Position numbers and translations under genes: made by a program
Shown: one piece after another, positions 63,704-64,000 of the stretch
Numbering within the stretch: position 1 is the first letter of the stretch
Layout of the letters: every line of letters starts with the position of its first letter
Assembly: GCA_004144595.1 (NCBI GenBank)
Contig: SEEM01000003.1
Span: forward strand, 62,001-126,000
Reading direction: 5' to 3'
Length of the DNA: 64,000 bases
DNA from: Hyphomicrobiales bacterium
GTDB lineage: Bacteria; Pseudomonadota; Alphaproteobacteria; Rhizobiales; Beijerinckiaceae
Notes under the pieces: generated by a model
Database searches by the model: none
What the model was told of the DNA's origin: nothing
The model's input: the letters and a program-made list of their open reading frames with translations, nothing else

Positions 63704-64000
63704 ATGACGAAATTATTGGTCATGGATCGTTTCGCCGCCCTTGCCGACCCGACGCGCCGCAGCATCATCGAGATGCTGGGCGAGCGATCGCTGTCGGCAG
63801 GCGAGATCGGCGCCCGTTTCAGCGCCAGTGCCCCGGCGATCTCCCAGCATCTCAAGGTGCTCAGGGAGGCCGGGCTGGTGAGCGTTGAGGTTCGGGGCCA
63901 GCAGCGGATCTACCGGCTCGATCCCGCGGGGCTCGAGGCATTCGATGCCTGGCTCGGCAAGGTCCGGCGCTTCTGGGGGCGCCATCTCGATCTGCTGGAA
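63704..64000 (+). CDS. ArsR family transcriptional regulator, truncated at the window edge
   Basis: The frame starts at ATG 63704 (MTKLLVMDRF) or 63722 and runs off the window with 99 residues visible. It matches the ArsR winged helix: FAALADPTRRSIIEMLGERS, then SASAPAISQHLKVLREAGLV and the wing VRGQQRIYRLD. The usual ELCxC metal site is absent, so it is of the non-metal subgroup often paired with an SRPBCC (AHSA1) gene downstream. The next gene is not visible. Confidence 0.9.
   Translation, partial: MTKLLVMDRFAALADPTRRSIIEMLGERSLSAGEIGARFSASAPAISQHLKVLREAGLVSVEVRGQQRIYRLDPAGLEAFDAWLGKVRRFWGRHLDLLE

Overview
The window looks like ordinary chromosome from a GC-rich alphaproteobacterium of the Hyphomicrobiales (Rhizobiales), most like Bosea or a near relative. 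The grounds are the fbc (Rieske / cytochrome b / cytochrome c1) operon, a DUF4159-MoxR-DUF58 block, an Omp25-type porin-like protein, DUF1176 and DUF6111 proteins, many GTG starts with 4-nt stop/start overlaps, and intergenic palindromes of the kind common in this order. The genus is an inference. I see no rRNA, tRNA, CRISPR array, insertion sequence, prophage or plasmid function, so most of the window is core metabolism and housekeeping. About 70 protein genes are supported and two are cut by the window edges.

Layout. 1-5440 (minus): MoxR ATPase, DUF58 protein, DUF4159 membrane protein and a second membrane protein that runs off the edge. 5630-8460 (plus): DUF1285, CoA-pyrophosphatase NUDIX, DUF6111 and CCA-adding enzyme. 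8474-9881 (minus): hemF and trmL. 10035-10874: a collagen-like and glycine-rich lipoprotein. 11188-13053: an ABC exporter. 13244-16014: petA-petB-petC with a clear terminator. 16229-19464: mtnP-apt-mtnA-class II aldolase, a methylthioadenosine salvage operon. 19578-23059: a ClC chloride channel, a double-hotdog MaoC protein and ychF. 23269-25272: a secreted protein, pth and rplY. 25409-29601: a GAF-GGDEF-EAL protein, a VUT transporter, queC and prs.

29785-36801: a lipoprotein, an M24/creatinase-fold hydrolase, ubiK, ybjN, proC, a TetR-like regulator and a chemoreceptor. 36798-43675: CsaA-like protein, a PPOX protein, a GST, a LysR regulator, an EnvZ/OmpR-like pair, and a MarR regulator divergent from ilvE. 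43974-48684 (minus): uvrC-pgsA-moaD-moaE-DUF1176. 49070-50010: csp, rpsU and a small basic protein. 50142-51704: a cupin gene divergent from a marR-CPT kinase pair across a strong palindrome. 51847-56405: an MDR reductase, lgt, a MidA-like methyltransferase, pgeF and an HCCA-isomerase-like protein. 56409-61851: an SDR, a GT2 glycosyltransferase, an Omp25-like protein, a GST, rlmJ, RNase T2 and a secreted cysteine protein. 62038-64000: a PPOX protein, an EamA transporter and a truncated ArsR-family gene.

No obviously novel multi-gene defence or mobile system is present. The most useful leads are four. (1) The mtn operon lacks mtnB/C/D/K but carries a fuculose-type aldolase, which points to a DHAP-type MTA shunt. 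(2) A composite intergenic palindrome occurs twice with compensatory base changes, alongside a wider family of shorter hairpins. (3) The collagen-like lipoprotein. (4) A strongly folded 390-bp gap between ubiK and ybjN.
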